A DNA stretch of 64,000 bases from Coriaria nepalensis. Lineage: Eukaryota; Streptophyta; Magnoliopsida; Cucurbitales; Coriariaceae. The position numbers and the translations under genes are program-made. Each line of letters starts with the position of its first letter. The stretch's first letter is position 1. Below, piece after piece: positions 1 through 10,764 of this stretch. Below the pieces are notes generated by a model. It saw nothing but the letters and a program-made list of their open reading frames with translations. It was not told the DNA's origin and searched no databases. The stretch lies in assembly GCA_027186245.1 (NCBI GenBank), contig CP114481.1, forward strand, positions 58,314,069 through 58,378,068, read 5' to 3'.

Positions 1-1046
1 TGCATGAGTTAAGAGCTAGTACATATATATATATATATAGATAGATATAGATAGATATAGATAGATATAGATATATAGATAAAACAGCTAGGCAGCTACT
101 CCTAACCGAGTCCAGCACAAATGGAGGGCCTGGCCTCATCTTTTTTGTTCGTATACTCGCAGGCTTCTCGGCCATGCATGATCTTTCTATCTACGTATCC
201 GGACGGCCTTTCGATCGGTCTATTATATATAATTCTGGAGTGGCGCTGATTTCACAACGTAATATTTGCGGCTGCCGGCTGGCCTCTTTATCCGATCATA
301 TCATTTTTATGCATCTGCCACTGCCTGCCTGCCTGCTCCTTGAATTGCTCCAACGGACGTCTTGCAAATCATAGCCTCTGCCACCCTCTTTTACTTGACT
401 GCAAATTTTGTATTTTTTCCACAGCACCAATCTTTTCCTTCTATATGTGTATATCTTCGATATATATATATATATATGTATACAGGAATATTGAAATTAA
501 GTCATCAGTAAATTAAATTTGGATGAATGTAAATAGGGATCATATCTATTATCTGACAGAGATGCACAATTTTATATATCAATTCATATTTTTATAATAT
601 GTATTTTTATGTAGGTTAGGGTACATACTCTTATGTAGGTTAGGGAACATGCATATACAAATACTATATGTATGTACATGTACATAAACAAACATATGGA
701 GGGCTAAAGATTGGCTTAGCTGTTTTATCCTAAAACACAATCCATGCAAGCTTGGGCTAATTATGCAATTATAAGGCAGGGCAGAGTAAGACATATACAT
801 ATATATACATGCCTAGATACAATCCATAATGTACATGCATATTTTCATCTTTTAAGGAAAATGAAGACGACAACTCGTCCTTGACCTTTACCAATTTCAA
901 CGACATGTCGTCATAGTTGAAGATTTTTCACATACAACTCCAAATTTGCAATGAATAGGCACACTACTATTAGAATATTCCATTTTACTCATCAAACAAC
1001 CTGAGGATTAATGTGATATTCAACTCATAATTAGTGGATACATTAA
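1..1046. other. Non-coding AT-rich stretch at window start
   Basis: No gene is recognised here. The first 80 bases hold a compound microsatellite of AT and TAGA/TATAGA units, and a second AT run lies near 460-478. Short open frames in this stretch have no recognisable protein content. It lies downstream of the sugar-transporter pseudogene on the opposite strand, so part may be its old 3' flank. Confidence 0.6.
20..80. repeat. Compound (AT)n/(TAGATA)n microsatellite
   Basis: An AT dinucleotide run passes directly into repeated TAGATA/TAGA units. It is a simple sequence repeat with no other visible role. Confidence 0.9.
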
Positions 1047-2936
1047 TCAAAGAAAATGGTTTAATGATGCCTGTATTTCCTCTAGCACCCAGCCCTTCGT
1101 TCCCGGTACGAGCTTTGCCTTGAACACCAACCACTGTTGCAGTGCAAACGCCGAATAATATGAAAAATGTGCCTGAAAATATACCAAGTACATGAGATAG
1201 ATTACAAGAGATGTTACAATTGAATGAGTAAGTTACCTGCTAAGCTCCACTCCAGCATAAAATTAAATGAGTAAGCTACGATCCAAGCAGACGACCATTT
1301 AACAAAGCATGTCAGGCTTCCGGCTGAACCCTTTACATTTATAGGAAAAACCTGATATTTAATCAATGTTTAGTATAAGAAGTAAGAAGATAAGCTAATT
1401 TTTAAAGGTGTTAATTAAGAGTTTCATAGAACCTCTGCCATTATAACCCTGGGTAAGCCTGCCATGCCTAATGAGACAAAAACACAATAGCTCTGAAATT
1501 TACACAATTAATTACCAATAATTGTACTAGGAGTATTCAAACAATATTGATGGAGTTAATGTTGAGAATTTCATCTACCGTTTATGCTGACAAACACCAA
1601 ACTTGGAGTAACCTCCGGAAAATAGTTGATTTCCTGCCACAATTTCATCATTTTTATATAAAACAACCAAGGTTTATTGCATATCAGAAGCATAGAAAAA
1701 ATTGTTATGATGTTCATTGGGATAGAAATTAACCTAAAAGACGAATGACAAGCCGATGAGGAAGCAACTCACACTCATTCCGGCTGCAGAAACCTGTAGG
1801 TCCGAATGGCAAGATATCTCTGCTCATCAAATCCAACCATTAGGAGAAGGCGTCTCCCTGCTTTATCTGTTAAATATACGCTTAAACCCACGGCCGGAAT
1901 CTGCAGAAGACAGATACTTTATTTCGGTTAATGCAGTTAGTTAACTAATGTGGAGAATATTCACTAAATCCTTAATGCAACCTGAATGATGGCCATTGAG
2001 ATAGTTCCAATACTCTCCGAGAAACCTGTCACCGATTAATGGTAATTCTTATAAATCTATGAAACGAACCTAGGCTGTTTTGTTTCATGTATTACATACC
2101 AGCATCTCCAAATACAGAGCTTGCATAATAGACAATTGCATCAGCCCCTCCAAATGTTTGCAGCAAAACTAGCCCCACTCCAACCTGCATCGTTCATTCG
2201 GATTATATGTGGAATTCTCGAACAAATTTTAATATGCTGATCATCATTATCCTCATTCCCAATTCGCTTTTCTTTTCTTTTCCATAGGCTTACGATAAGT
2301 GCATGAGCATATCTCCTTTGAAACAAGTCTAGAAAGGTAGATTTTGTTTCGTGTTCAAAGGTATCTGTATATTCCTGCAAAAGAAAAAAAATGGTGGATA
2401 ATCAATTAATCCCATTGGTTTTCTTGGCATTTTGTGTCCTTGCTCAGTTGCTCTTAAATGTGAAGTCGGAAAAAATATATATATATATATATTTTTTAAC
2501 CTGGATATCTGCTACTTCTTGAGCTATGTCGGCTTCTTTTCCCCTTAGACGCCTTAGAGAAGCTTCAAATTCATTTTGTCGACCAATTTTCTCCTGCAGA
2601 TCAAAAGTAATAAATGATAATCTGATATTTTTAAGATTCAAGAAAGAATCTGGCACTTGGACTTACCAGCCACCTAGGAGATCTGGAATGAAGAATAGAC
2701 CTATAATCTGCAACAAATTTGGAGTAGCTCCTTCACAAAGGAAAAAGTTTATACAAATGGACATTAGAAGATAAACAAAAACATCTTCTTTTGTTTTCTT
2801 TTGTTTTTTTGAGATGTATATATGTTCTGGTTTATTCCACATGACGGAATAAGCGGTAAACAAGTATCGCCAATGTGCACCAAAAGATGATGATTCCGAT
2901 GAAGTAAACTATCGAAATGCTGGAACATGTCATAAA
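1047..2936 (-). pseudogene. ERD6-like sugar transporter pseudogene, 5'-truncated
   Basis: The minus strand carries successive exon remnants of an ERD6-like (ESL) tonoplast monosaccharide/H+ symporter, a 12-TM major facilitator protein. Recognisable pieces in order are a TM segment with WCTLAIL (2936-2870), GLFFIP, KIGRQNEFEASLRRLRG (about 2600), EYTDTFEH with LLDLFQ-like sequence (about 2370), IGTISMAIIQ (about 2000), DKAGRRLLLM with SAAGMSVSCFLIGLSF (1850-1750), EVTPSLVFVSI, SLGMAGLPRVIMAE, FPINVKGSAGSL, and the C-terminal KLVPGTKG..LEEIQASL. Exon-intron borders survive, so it is not a retrocopy. Damage: one base is missing in the usual PESPRW motif (near 2667), the exon ending SFVF reads TAG where a Gln codon is expected (near 1740), and a frameshift lies before KAKLVPG. 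The N-terminal half is absent; gypsy sequence begins just upstream. Confidence 0.85.
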
Positions 2937-3261
2937 CTGTACAGCAGAGAAAGTAGAGGTGGGGATGATAGGACCCGGTCTAGATAAATATGAATATAAT
3001 AAAAATTTATTATTCGATAATCGAACAATCAAACTAATATAAATTGACTTACGATTCGAGAGGTAGACCGTATCTCCCTAAAAATTCTTACTCTTCAAAT
3101 TTCTCAATACCTAACCTTAACCCTTCAACTACTTATTATCCTACTACAACTAATTATCAAAATACCCCTCATAATAATAATACTAATTGTATGACTAATA
3201 CTAATAATAACTATGTTATGCTAGGCTTTATTTCTCCTAACATAAGTAAGAATAACCGGTG

Positions 3262-3600
3262 GTCTAATATTACTCTCCTCTCAATGAGACACATTGTCCT
3301 CAAAGTGGAAATCCAGAAATTGTTGTGCGATGAACTTGTATGATTCCCATGTTGCATCATGGACCAGCAGATTCTTCCACTTAATCAAGACTTCTCATGT
3401 ATCCTTCCTCCGCAACGTCCCTTATCGAACGCCACATAGCTCAACCGATTTCAACAACACTTCCAGATTGATCGTCAAGTTAGGCGGTATTATCGAAGAA
3501 GCCCCATGAGAACCAATGGCTTTTCGGAGTTGAGATATGTGAAATATCGGGTGAATCGCTGCCGTAGCCGGTAGATCAGGTCGGTAATTTCGGGGGGGTT
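3262..3600 (-). mobile_element. Ty3/gypsy pol fragment (integrase C-terminus and chromodomain-like)
   Basis: Minus-strand translation gives NYRPDLPATAAIHPIFHISQ and LRKAIG, the typical junction region after the gypsy integrase. After a frame break it gives IKWKNLLVHDATWESYKFI and DFHFEDNV, typical of plant gypsy chromodomain-like ends. The reading frame is broken, so the element is dead. The N-terminal part of the same domain is at 4145-4365 on the same strand. The stretch 3000-3260 next to it has no recognised coding content and may be the old 3' untranslated region or LTR; I could not confirm an LTR. Confidence 0.85.
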
Positions 3601-3880
3601 TCTTATTTTGTAATATCAATCTATCTCTCATATAAGAAAGAAATTTTGAGAACAATTAAGTGGCAGCGCAGATTTTTAACAAGAACTTCTGAGTAGCATA
3701 CAAGTATTAACTTTTATGCTTCTTATTATCAACTCCGTTGCATATCCTTTATCTGCAAAACAAAAATATGATATTAGTATGTGCAAAAGTCATACTCAAC
3801 CTATTTTCGAAAAATGTATCAAAGAACACCGACACACAATTACGGATTCAAAACCAATAGTGTCTTTCTCGAGCTCATTT

Positions 3881-4111
3881 TCATACTGCAACTGCTTGTG
3901 GCCTTTTGCTTATTTTGATTCCTCTTATAGCTGATAACAATAAAGTCGATTCAAAATCGTTACAAATTACCAAAGGAGATAAATTAAATAAAAATAAAAG
4001 AAGAATTAAGACCCAAAGAGCATAAGTTCTCAAAAGTCTACCTTCGGCATAATCTTTAGCTCCAAAAACGGCCGAACCAGCAACTAGAGCATTCGCACCA
4101 GCTTCAATAAC
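3881..4111 (-). pseudogene. Last two exons of ribulose-phosphate 3-epimerase (RPE), captured fragment
   Basis: Two exons of the chloroplast pentose-phosphate/Calvin-cycle enzyme RPE lie in normal order. The exon at 4042-4111 encodes [20 protein letters not shown] and then YAE; the exon at 3881-3930 encodes [15 protein letters not shown] and a stop. The intervening intron (3931-4041) keeps GT and AG borders, the first exon has an AG acceptor, and joining gives an uninterrupted frame of 39 codons. No earlier RPE exons were found within the next 2 kb upstream. The fragment cannot make a functional TIM-barrel enzyme by itself. It sits between two parts of a Ty3/gypsy polyprotein on the same strand. 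Whether it was captured by the element or brought in by a later insertion cannot be told here. Confidence 0.85.
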
Positions 4112-4144
4112 CTACTCAGCACAACATTTAGATTCCAATTATCA

Positions 4145-4365
4145 AAATGGGTATTTCTTTTTCAATCCTCCTCCTAGCTAGGGATATTTGTCTATATGGC
4201 CGAAGCTTCAAGAAAACTCAATCGCCTATATCGAAGTGCACCTCCCGCTGATGCCTATTGGCTTCCCGTTTCATCCTTTGTTGAGTTTTCGCTAAGTGCC
4301 CTTTCAGTTCCTCTAACGTGTCATCCCGCTCCTCTATATATTGTTCCACCTAGCTGAAAAAAAAG
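4145..4365 (-). mobile_element. Ty3/gypsy pol fragment (integrase C-terminal part)
   Basis: Minus-strand translation reads VEQYIEERDDTLEELKGHLA, TQQRMKREANRHQREVHFD, then IGD, a stop in place of the usual Trp, VFLKLRPYRQISLARRRIEK. This is the conserved stretch of plant gypsy integrases that normally leads into the LPATAAIHP segment, which appears instead at about 3560. The two pieces are separated by roughly 545 bases that include the RPE exons. Confidence 0.85.
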
Positions 4366-6634
4366 CAAAACAAGAGCTGAAAAGATTAATATTAATTTTT
4401 TCATTATGTTGTTATGTTTTGTGATGTTCAATAACTAAAACGTGAAACATATTTCTATCTTTTTTTTTTCATCACCTAAAAGATGTTAGTAGTCAAGAAC
4501 TTGGAACCACGAAAATCACTTGGCTATATTCCTGTGTTTGCAACCCGGCCTCCACCATGATGATTTTGATGGATTCTATGATCCATTTGGGTAAAATTAG
4601 AAAGCTAATAGTTAGTAAAATAATTAACATAGTTTTCTTATATTTGGGTCTAAAATGTATATTGTTATCCTAAACTGGAGAAGAAAAGTAAATCCAAATA
4701 GGGCCTCATAAGATTAATTAATGAGCACTATAGTTCAACTGCGTAATATAAGTAAGCTTTTATTTCTTAACTCATCCTTTTTCTTCATGCATGTACTTTT
4801 CAACGAAGGATAAGAAAGATGAAGTTGTAACCTAAAACTTGATGTTATTCAACTTTCCTGAAAATTTTGTGTTTTTGTGATTTTTTGGATAAAAGTTTCA
4901 GTCTTAATCTTGTGTAAGAATAATTTGGAAGTTGAAACACAACAATAATTAGTCTACTTATATAGTCAAAAAAAAAAAAAAAAAGAACAAATAGGTTTTT
5001 AAGTAAAAATCTTTGTTAGTAAAGAAAAGCTCAAAACTAGTGGTAAAATATTTTTAAGGGATCACCAATGCAACTGTATTGACCATCACATATCTCAAAA
5101 GTTGAAGGAAATAAACCATCACACATTCACTATAGCAGATATAGATCAAATGACCCTCAACATAGTTGGAATCGAAAATAGCACTTGAAAGATTCCGCTT
5201 CCAGAAAACATGTCGTCAACAATGAAGGTATATTAGAACATTACCTTTCCCAAATTTTTATTAAATTCCCTTTTTCTGTTTTTCTTAATTATTAAAACAA
5301 GTTGTAGAAAGAACGTAAGTTTGTCAAAGTTATAAAATAGAATAACGTACTGCAGAAAGATGGGGTCTCATGAATTTATTATATTCCAAACACTCAGATA
5401 CTTATCCAACCTTGAAATGTGTGATTCAATCATATTCTATTAAAAATTAATTAATTACGTTAATCAATTCATCGCTGTAACAAATTGACAAATATATATA
5501 GTCAGGTAATAAATACTACACAAACATCAACACTTGCCCCTAAGCTAGGGAGCTACATTTTTTTAATTAATTAATTGATTAATTAGTTTATTACAAATAC
5601 ATAAATTATAGATAGAAGACAAACATATATATATATATATATATATATCACATGTATCATATGATTGGTACTGCATACTTATTACCTCCAAATCCAATGG
5701 GTTAATATTATCCTTCAAATCATAGACTATAGTTAGTTAGTTAGTTAGTTATAGTACACGAACAAGATCTTCATTCATGACATGTCAACGTTAGGCTATT
5801 GCCTATCAGTATTAAGTGCAAGTTCATTCATTATAACTGATCTCATCATCATAACTATTAACTACAACAGTGTGTCTTAATCACTCAAGTCAAATTATTT
5901 CGCTAACACACAATCTATCTCAACCCTTTCTTTATTATATCCAAAAACACATTTCCAACCTGCAAAAGTTTCATCAAATCAATGGCGTTGCAAGTAATTA
6001 CAATTTTGGACAAAGAACTAAAAACATAGAATATTAAGCTAAACCATTCAAGTGTTACTTATATACCAAAACTATGTAATTTTAGTTAAGAAAATTTCCC
6101 CTAAACCATCACTAAATTATATATTTTTATTTTTTTTTCGTTTTCGGACACTCATTAGGGTATTATAAAGACAATGCTGTCCCTCTTCTCCGTTTCGGTT
6201 GCCGACAGTGTCTTATTACAGAATGGAAGCGAGGAGTAGTCGCTGTAGAGAGCATTAGATGGAGCATCTGTCATAAATAAACCAACTTCAACGCAACGCA
6301 GCAGAACCGAAACTCACGTCCTCCATTTACAGCAAAAGCTTTCTCTGGATATTTACTTCTTTTCCATATTTAGCTTCATACTTGTTTTTCTCTCTTCTCT
6401 CACCCATGGACCATAACAAACACAATCCGTTTTTCTAGCCTAATAAACGAATTGTAATTCTGGGTATTTCCTATTCCCAAACTAGTAAAATGATGCACAT
6501 TGGCTTTGTGGGTTACCGCTAGTTTCCTCTCTCTCTCTCCCCTCTCCCCTCTCCCCTCTCCCCTCTCTTTTTTGTTTGTTTGTTTGTTTTCTACCTCTCT
6601 CCCTCTCTCCCTCTCTGTGGGTTGAGTGCTGCTT
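4366..6634. other. AT-rich intergenic region and upstream region of the kinase gene
   Basis: No coding sequence recognised. It contains poly-A (about 4969-4984), an (AT)n run (about 5625-5648), a (TTAG)n run (about 5734-5750) and, from about 6200, the likely promoter and 5' UTR of the following kinase gene. The 5' UTR is strongly CT-rich. Confidence 0.5.
6522..6616 (+). repeat. CT-rich repeat with (CCCCTCT)n and (GTTT)n in kinase 5' leader
   Basis: CT dinucleotides, about four CCCCTCT units, a short GTTT run and CCCTCTCT units follow one another just before the proposed start at 6635. CT-rich leaders are common in plant promoters and 5' UTRs. Confidence 0.8.
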
Positions 6635-9603
6635 ATGGCAAGTGATATGCATCATCATAAAGCTTCAGCTCCATGGTATGCCTGTGTTCTCCTTCACGTT
6701 TTTTCATTTGGGTATGTCTTATATCTTCTTTGTTACCAGCCTTTCTTCTACGGTTTCGTCAAGTTTCAGCTTATAGGTTTATTTATTTATTTATTTTGGG
6801 GGGGGGGGGGGGGATTTCATGAATGAGAGCAATGATATATTTTGATAGTGGTACTCTGGCAGAGGTACAAAGTTTGTCCTTTTCGACTTGTTTTGATGCA
6901 TTCTCACAACCATTGTTCTTTTTGGGTCAAATTTACAGGTGCTTTTACAGAGCCGATCAGTTTTTTTTTTTTTTTTTCCCCGGTGATGTGCGATTTTTGT
7001 TTGGCTTTATCTCTTGATTGAATATTTTGTCTTCTGTCTTTAGAATTTCAAATTTGTATCTCTGTTTGGTCACGAAGAATGTTTGGAGGATTCTGACATC
7101 AAGGCTTCTCTGGACTCTGATTACAAATTAATGTCCTGATTGTAATCACGTTTAAGAAGATATGTGCTTATATAACGATTCTATATGGTAGTTTGAAGTT
7201 TCTCTTCCAATATTTTGGCATGTCGTTCATAGAATTTTTTATTTTATTTTAATTACTTTCCCTACGGCATTCAGGCTATTGTAGATTCATTCCTCATTAT
7301 CTGTCTTAACCAATTATCGAGTTTCGACTTCAATATTTCTCTGCTTCAAAAACCATGGCTTTGTCTCTGAAATGTGTAACACACATCATGAATTTCTCTT
7401 TGCTTAAAACAGGGAGAACGAGAAGGATTATAGTAACATAACTATGAAACTTTCCGAAGATAAAATCTCTACCTTTGAAACCAAAAAGCAAAACGTACTC
7501 CTTCCTTCCGCTTCTTCCCATGGTGAATATTTCTACTATCCTACTAGTTATACGACTCTTTTTTTCAAACCAATGTGTCTTGAAAAAACTCTTCTCCGCT
7601 TTTCTGTAGATTTGAGGTGCTTAGATGTGGAAAAGGAGAAACAAGACATATCATCTCCTCGAGGGGTTCTGGAAGCCTGCATTCAAGGCCTAGAATCCGA
7701 ACATGAGTCCCAGGGAAGTACCGCCCCAGAAATGGAGGTAGCTAGATGTTCCAATTCAAGAGCAATCTTTCATTGGAGAAAATTCTTCAAATCATGGAAG
7801 AGAAAATCACTCAAGCGCTTGGCCTCCTTCCCTCCTCTTGGTGTGCTTAAGATATCAAAAATCATGAGCCAGAGCGGTAGAGAAAATCCCATGCTAAGCG
7901 ATATTTACAAGTTCAAGTCTTCCTTGGTCAACTTTTCCTATTCCCAACTCCAGTCTGCAACTGAAAATTTCAACCAAGGTCGGCTATTTTTACCCTACAT
8001 TACAAATATGTTGTTTTGAGCTTGGTGCAGTTGTTTAGGGACAAAAAATTGGTTAGTTACATAAGCAAGGGAGAGTGTTGGAATTGTCCCATATCGTTTA
8101 TGGAAAATAAATCTTATTGGTTTATAAGTAAAAGTTATCTCGTCCTCTACAAGATTTTTTTGAAAAATAAATAATTGTAACTCTAAAATTTAATATTTAA
8201 TATTTATGCTTCTATGTGATTTAGATTTGATGCTCTTGTTTCTTCTAGAAAACTTAATTGGACGAGGTGGTTTTGCTGAGGTTTACAAGGGCCGGTTACA
8301 AGATGGGCAGCTAATCGCAGTGAAGAGATTAACAAAAGGAGCAGCTGAAGAGAGAACAGCTGGATTTCTATCTGAAATCGGAGTTATAGCTCATGTGGAT
8401 CATCCCAATACAGCTAAGCTGATTGGTTGTGGAATCGATGGAGGAATGTACCTCGTTTTTAGATTGTCTCAAAACGGGAGTTTAGGATCACTTCTTCATG
8501 GTATGCTTACAATTTTGCATAATAAACCCGTCTTAAGTTCAAATGATCTAATTATATGTTTTTCTAGGATCGAAGGATAACAAACTGAATTGGAGTAAGA
8601 GGTATAAGATTGCATTAGGCACAGCAGATGGTCTTCTCTATCTTCACGAGAATTGCCAAAGGCGAATCATTCATAGAGATATCAAGGCCGATAATATTCT
8701 TCTTACAGAAGATTTCGAGCCTCAGGTATATATCTTTCATAGTCATTACCTACTGGTCCTACACTTTTCTTGGATAAGGTTTTCTTGTTATATCAATATG
8801 ACAAGCTTAGCCAAATTAATCCAGATTTGCGATTTCGGGCTTGCAAAATGGCTGCCTAAACAGTGGACTCATCATAATGTATCAAAATTTGAGGGCACAT
8901 TCGGGTCAGTAATCTAATATCTCTATGAAAAATTTGATTTTCCTTGAGTTAATATTTCTCTAATTTCTCTAATGCTAGGTACTTTGCTCCTGAATATTTC
9001 ATGCATGGAATAGTGGACGAAAAAACCGACGTTTATTCCTTTGGAGTCTTGCTCTTGGAGCTCATAACGGGTCGACGAGCTTTGGATCATCAACAGCAGA
9101 GCCTCGTGATTTGGGTAAAATACCAATTAACATTCAATGCAAGTTATATGTGCTCATTGTTATCGCTGCCCTGTTTTTCAATTTTGATTTCTCTGTTATA
9201 GGCAAAGCCTCTGTTAAATAACAACGAAATCAAGGAGCTTGTTGATCCTGCTCTTGCCAATAGTTATGACCCAGAAGAGATGGATCGTGTGGTCTGGACG
9301 GCTTCTCTCTGCATTGAACAGTCTCCAATCCTCCGTCCTCGAATGAGCCAGGCAAGATGTAGTTTATATTTTTTATTATTATGTTTGTTTTGTAGTTTAT
9401 TATTATCAATATTATTGTTTTCTCTCTTGCAGGTTGCGATTTTGTTAAGGGGCGATGAATACGTTGTGGAGTGTGCAAAAGAATGTAAGAAACCATCGTT
9501 GTTAAGAACATACTCAGAGGAGCTCTTAGATGCACAAGAATACAACAGAACAAAATATCTAAATGAACTAAACAAGCACAGACAGGTTGCTTTGGGTTCT
9601 TGA
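6635..9603 (+). CDS. Receptor-like cytoplasmic kinase, RLCK-VI (RBK2-like)
   Basis: Soluble Ser/Thr kinase of the RLCK-VI group, whose RBK members bind ROP GTPases. Exons by splice signals: 6635-6675, 7413-7522, 7610-7978, 8249-8500, 8568-8725, 8825-8904, 8979-9114, 9202-9351, 9433-9603. The joined frame is 488 aa. The first exon encodes [14 protein letters not shown] and joins in frame to exon 2; an alternative start is the ATG at 7444. Catalytic features are all present: glycine loop [14 protein letters not shown] lysine about residue 199, HRD ([13 protein letters not shown]) Asp about 295, DFG about 313-315 and APE about 340-342. The C-terminus [16 protein letters not shown] is typical of the group. 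There is no signal peptide or TM segment. The last intron (9352-9432) begins with GC, not GT, and the second intron (7523-7609) is an open 87-bp in-frame stretch. Group membership is firm; the exact orthologue is inferred. Confidence 0.9.
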
Positions 9604-10764
9604 GAAACAAACAGAAGATGCATAGCATAGTATGTTGTTATTATAAGTCAGTTTTGTGTGGGGAGCTGTTTGGTAGTCCCCATGAGAATAAGGCCTTTAT
9701 GGAATGGCTTTGTTTTAGTAGTAGTTTGTGTTGACTTGTTTCTATTACATGTATGCAAGGTATTAACTCAAGTTTGCAGAAGTTATTTATTTTATTTATA
9801 CAGTTTTAAGGAAGAAAAAGTTGTCATCTTTATATGTAGTACATGCTTGGAAATATAATGTTTATCGTGCTATAGTTTTTACTCGTCAAAGCTTATTACA
9901 AATATCTTCTTTCATTCAGATTCTAACCAGAGAAGAGAACCCCCATCCTAATGATGAAAAAAAGTTCATTTTTGTCTGGAAAGAAGATTTCCAAGAGTAT
10001 TTTGTGGTCCTCAAATCTCAAAAAGTGGTCCTGTTCCAATTTCCAAAGTCAATCCTGTTTTTCTGTATTCTTCTGGTTCCTCCCTGTTCTCTAGAATCCA
10101 GACGACATATATACAATAAAGTACAACAAGACATGGTGTAAAGAAGTAAATTGCAAAGGACTTAGAGCAAAAGGTGTGAGAAAACTCATCCAAAAGAATC
10201 TTAACTAGAATAACAGAAAGACACTGATCATTAACATCAAAGCAGCAACTTTCTTCAATCTCAGTGATTGTTGGTGAAGTTTTTACAATTACTGTTGCCA
10301 ACTACACTACACGTGCACATCACGAGTCATTCATGGACATATATTACACAAAAGCCTTGTAAAAGAGAGGGCATAACCTCCATGAAAACAGAAGAGGGCG
10401 GATTACTAAGCAAGCTATTTAAATGATGCAGGAAATTTGTTTGAACAAACAAAGAGAACATACCATGGATGTTTCCCCATCCATGCCCTAAATTGACCTA
10501 TATATATATCATTAGGCAGGCACGAACCATGCCCAGACATGTCTTCCCCTCTCTTGCAGCTGAACTTGGTGGGTCCACTAACCTTGGTAACATCATCCTA
10601 ATCCAACTACATGCTGAATCAGGAGCAAAAACCATATTCAATAAGACGGTATGTACTATTACTGCACAGATTATAAGTAACAAACAACCACTTAATACCG
10701 AGATCGAAAAAATTTGGCTTCCTGTTGGGCATCATTTGCTGCCATTTTGGTGATGTCAGTCTAT
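9604..10764. other. 3' flanks of convergent kinase and GID1 genes
   Basis: No gene is seen between the kinase stop and the GID1 stop. The two genes converge here, so the stretch should hold both 3' UTRs. Short open frames in it have no recognisable domains. Confidence 0.6.

Noticed and set aside
3044..3343. Asn/Thr/Tyr-rich plus-strand open frame next to the gypsy fragment
   Set aside because: Low-complexity composition, antisense to gypsy sequence; no domain.
10469..10753. Plus-strand open frame in the GID1 3' flank
   Set aside because: No domain and no promoter-like context; consistent with UTR sequence.
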